From Herbaspirillum chlorophenolicum (GTDB lineage: Bacteria > Pseudomonadota > Gammaproteobacteria > Burkholderiales > Burkholderiaceae_D), in NCBI RefSeq assembly GCF_001189955.1, contig NZ_LFLT01000005.1, positions 1-64,000 on the forward strand: DNA of 64,000 nt. Reading direction: 5' to 3'. The notes below the pieces were generated by a model, which was given only the letters and a program-made list of their open reading frames with translations, did no database searches and was not told the origin of the DNA. The position numbers and the translations under genes are program-made. Within the stretch, counting starts at the first letter, position 1, and each line of letters opens with the position of its first letter. Below, piece after piece: positions 63,969-64,000 of the stretch.

Positions 63969-64000
63969 GATGTTTGTCATCGATCCGTCAAACAAGCCCG
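63959..64000 (+). other. Possible start of a gene cut by the window edge
   Basis: Two ATGs in different frames (63959, reading MKIRCLSSI; 63970, reading MFVIDPSNKP) lie at the edge after the long leader. GAAG precedes the second. Too short to identify. Confidence 0.3.

Overview
The window reads as a chromosomal segment of a GC-rich betaproteobacterium, most likely Oxalobacteraceae and close to Herbaspirillum. This is an inference from protein similarity to families I recognise (DUF3579, the five-gene Fds NAD-dependent formate dehydrogenase, the rpsP-rimM-trmD-rplS cluster, the CobD/CbiB-like protein beside a CoA pyrophosphatase) and from gene style; no rRNA or species marker is present. I see no transposase, integrase, phage gene or CRISPR array. 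Apart from dispersed REP-like palindromes it looks like core and metabolic-accessory chromosome.

Layout. 0.2-5.1 kb (minus): DUF3579 protein, CobD/CbiB-family protein, Nudix CoA pyrophosphatase, then the ribosomal operon rpsP-rimM-trmD-rplS with a recognisable sigma70 promoter and terminator. 5.4-9.6 kb: a TM2-type membrane protein, then the etfB-etfA-acyl-CoA dehydrogenase operon behind a promoter that carries a LiuR-like palindrome. 9.9-17.9 kb (minus): a sugar-acid (probably 2-ketogluconate) catabolic cluster: LacI regulator, two tandem-duplicated periplasmic binding proteins, two permeases, an ATPase, and KguE/KguK/KguD-like enzymes, with several copies of one LacI-type operator. 18.1-27.7 kb: the fdsGBA-fdhD-fdsD formate dehydrogenase operon, an oxalate/formate-type MFS carrier and a divergent FdsR-like regulator with a ModE-like N-terminus.

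27.7-36.2 kb: LysR regulator, secreted GH5 glycosidase, hexose-6-phosphate mutarotase, tartrate/malate-type dehydrogenase, an orphan TRAP binding protein and an FMN alpha-hydroxy-acid oxidase. 35.0-41.9 kb: a branched-chain-type ABC transporter operon (livH, a fused livM-livG, livF, a 3-hydroxyacyl-CoA-type dehydrogenase, a binding protein) with a divergent GntR regulator. 42-46.4 kb: adhesin-E-like exported protein, APC permease, tRNA-Leu(CAA), EamA exporter with divergent Lrp regulator. 46.4-51.3 kb: a DctB/DctD-type two-component system downstream of an alpha-ketoglutarate-type permease that has a good sigma54 promoter. 51.6-62.8 kb: maeB, thiL-pgpA, pncC, pyrF, the LemA/TPM/TPM trio, dacB and a MASE2 diguanylate cyclase.

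The right end (63.2-64.0 kb) holds a 60-residue membrane protein and, facing the edge of the window, a promoter followed by a 15-codon cysteine-containing leader ORF and a long chain of hairpins. That is the element I would look at first as a possible undescribed regulatory leader; the gene it would control lies mostly or wholly outside the window.

Limits: all calls are by eye from sequence and remembered family features. No database search, folding calculation or comparative alignment was run.
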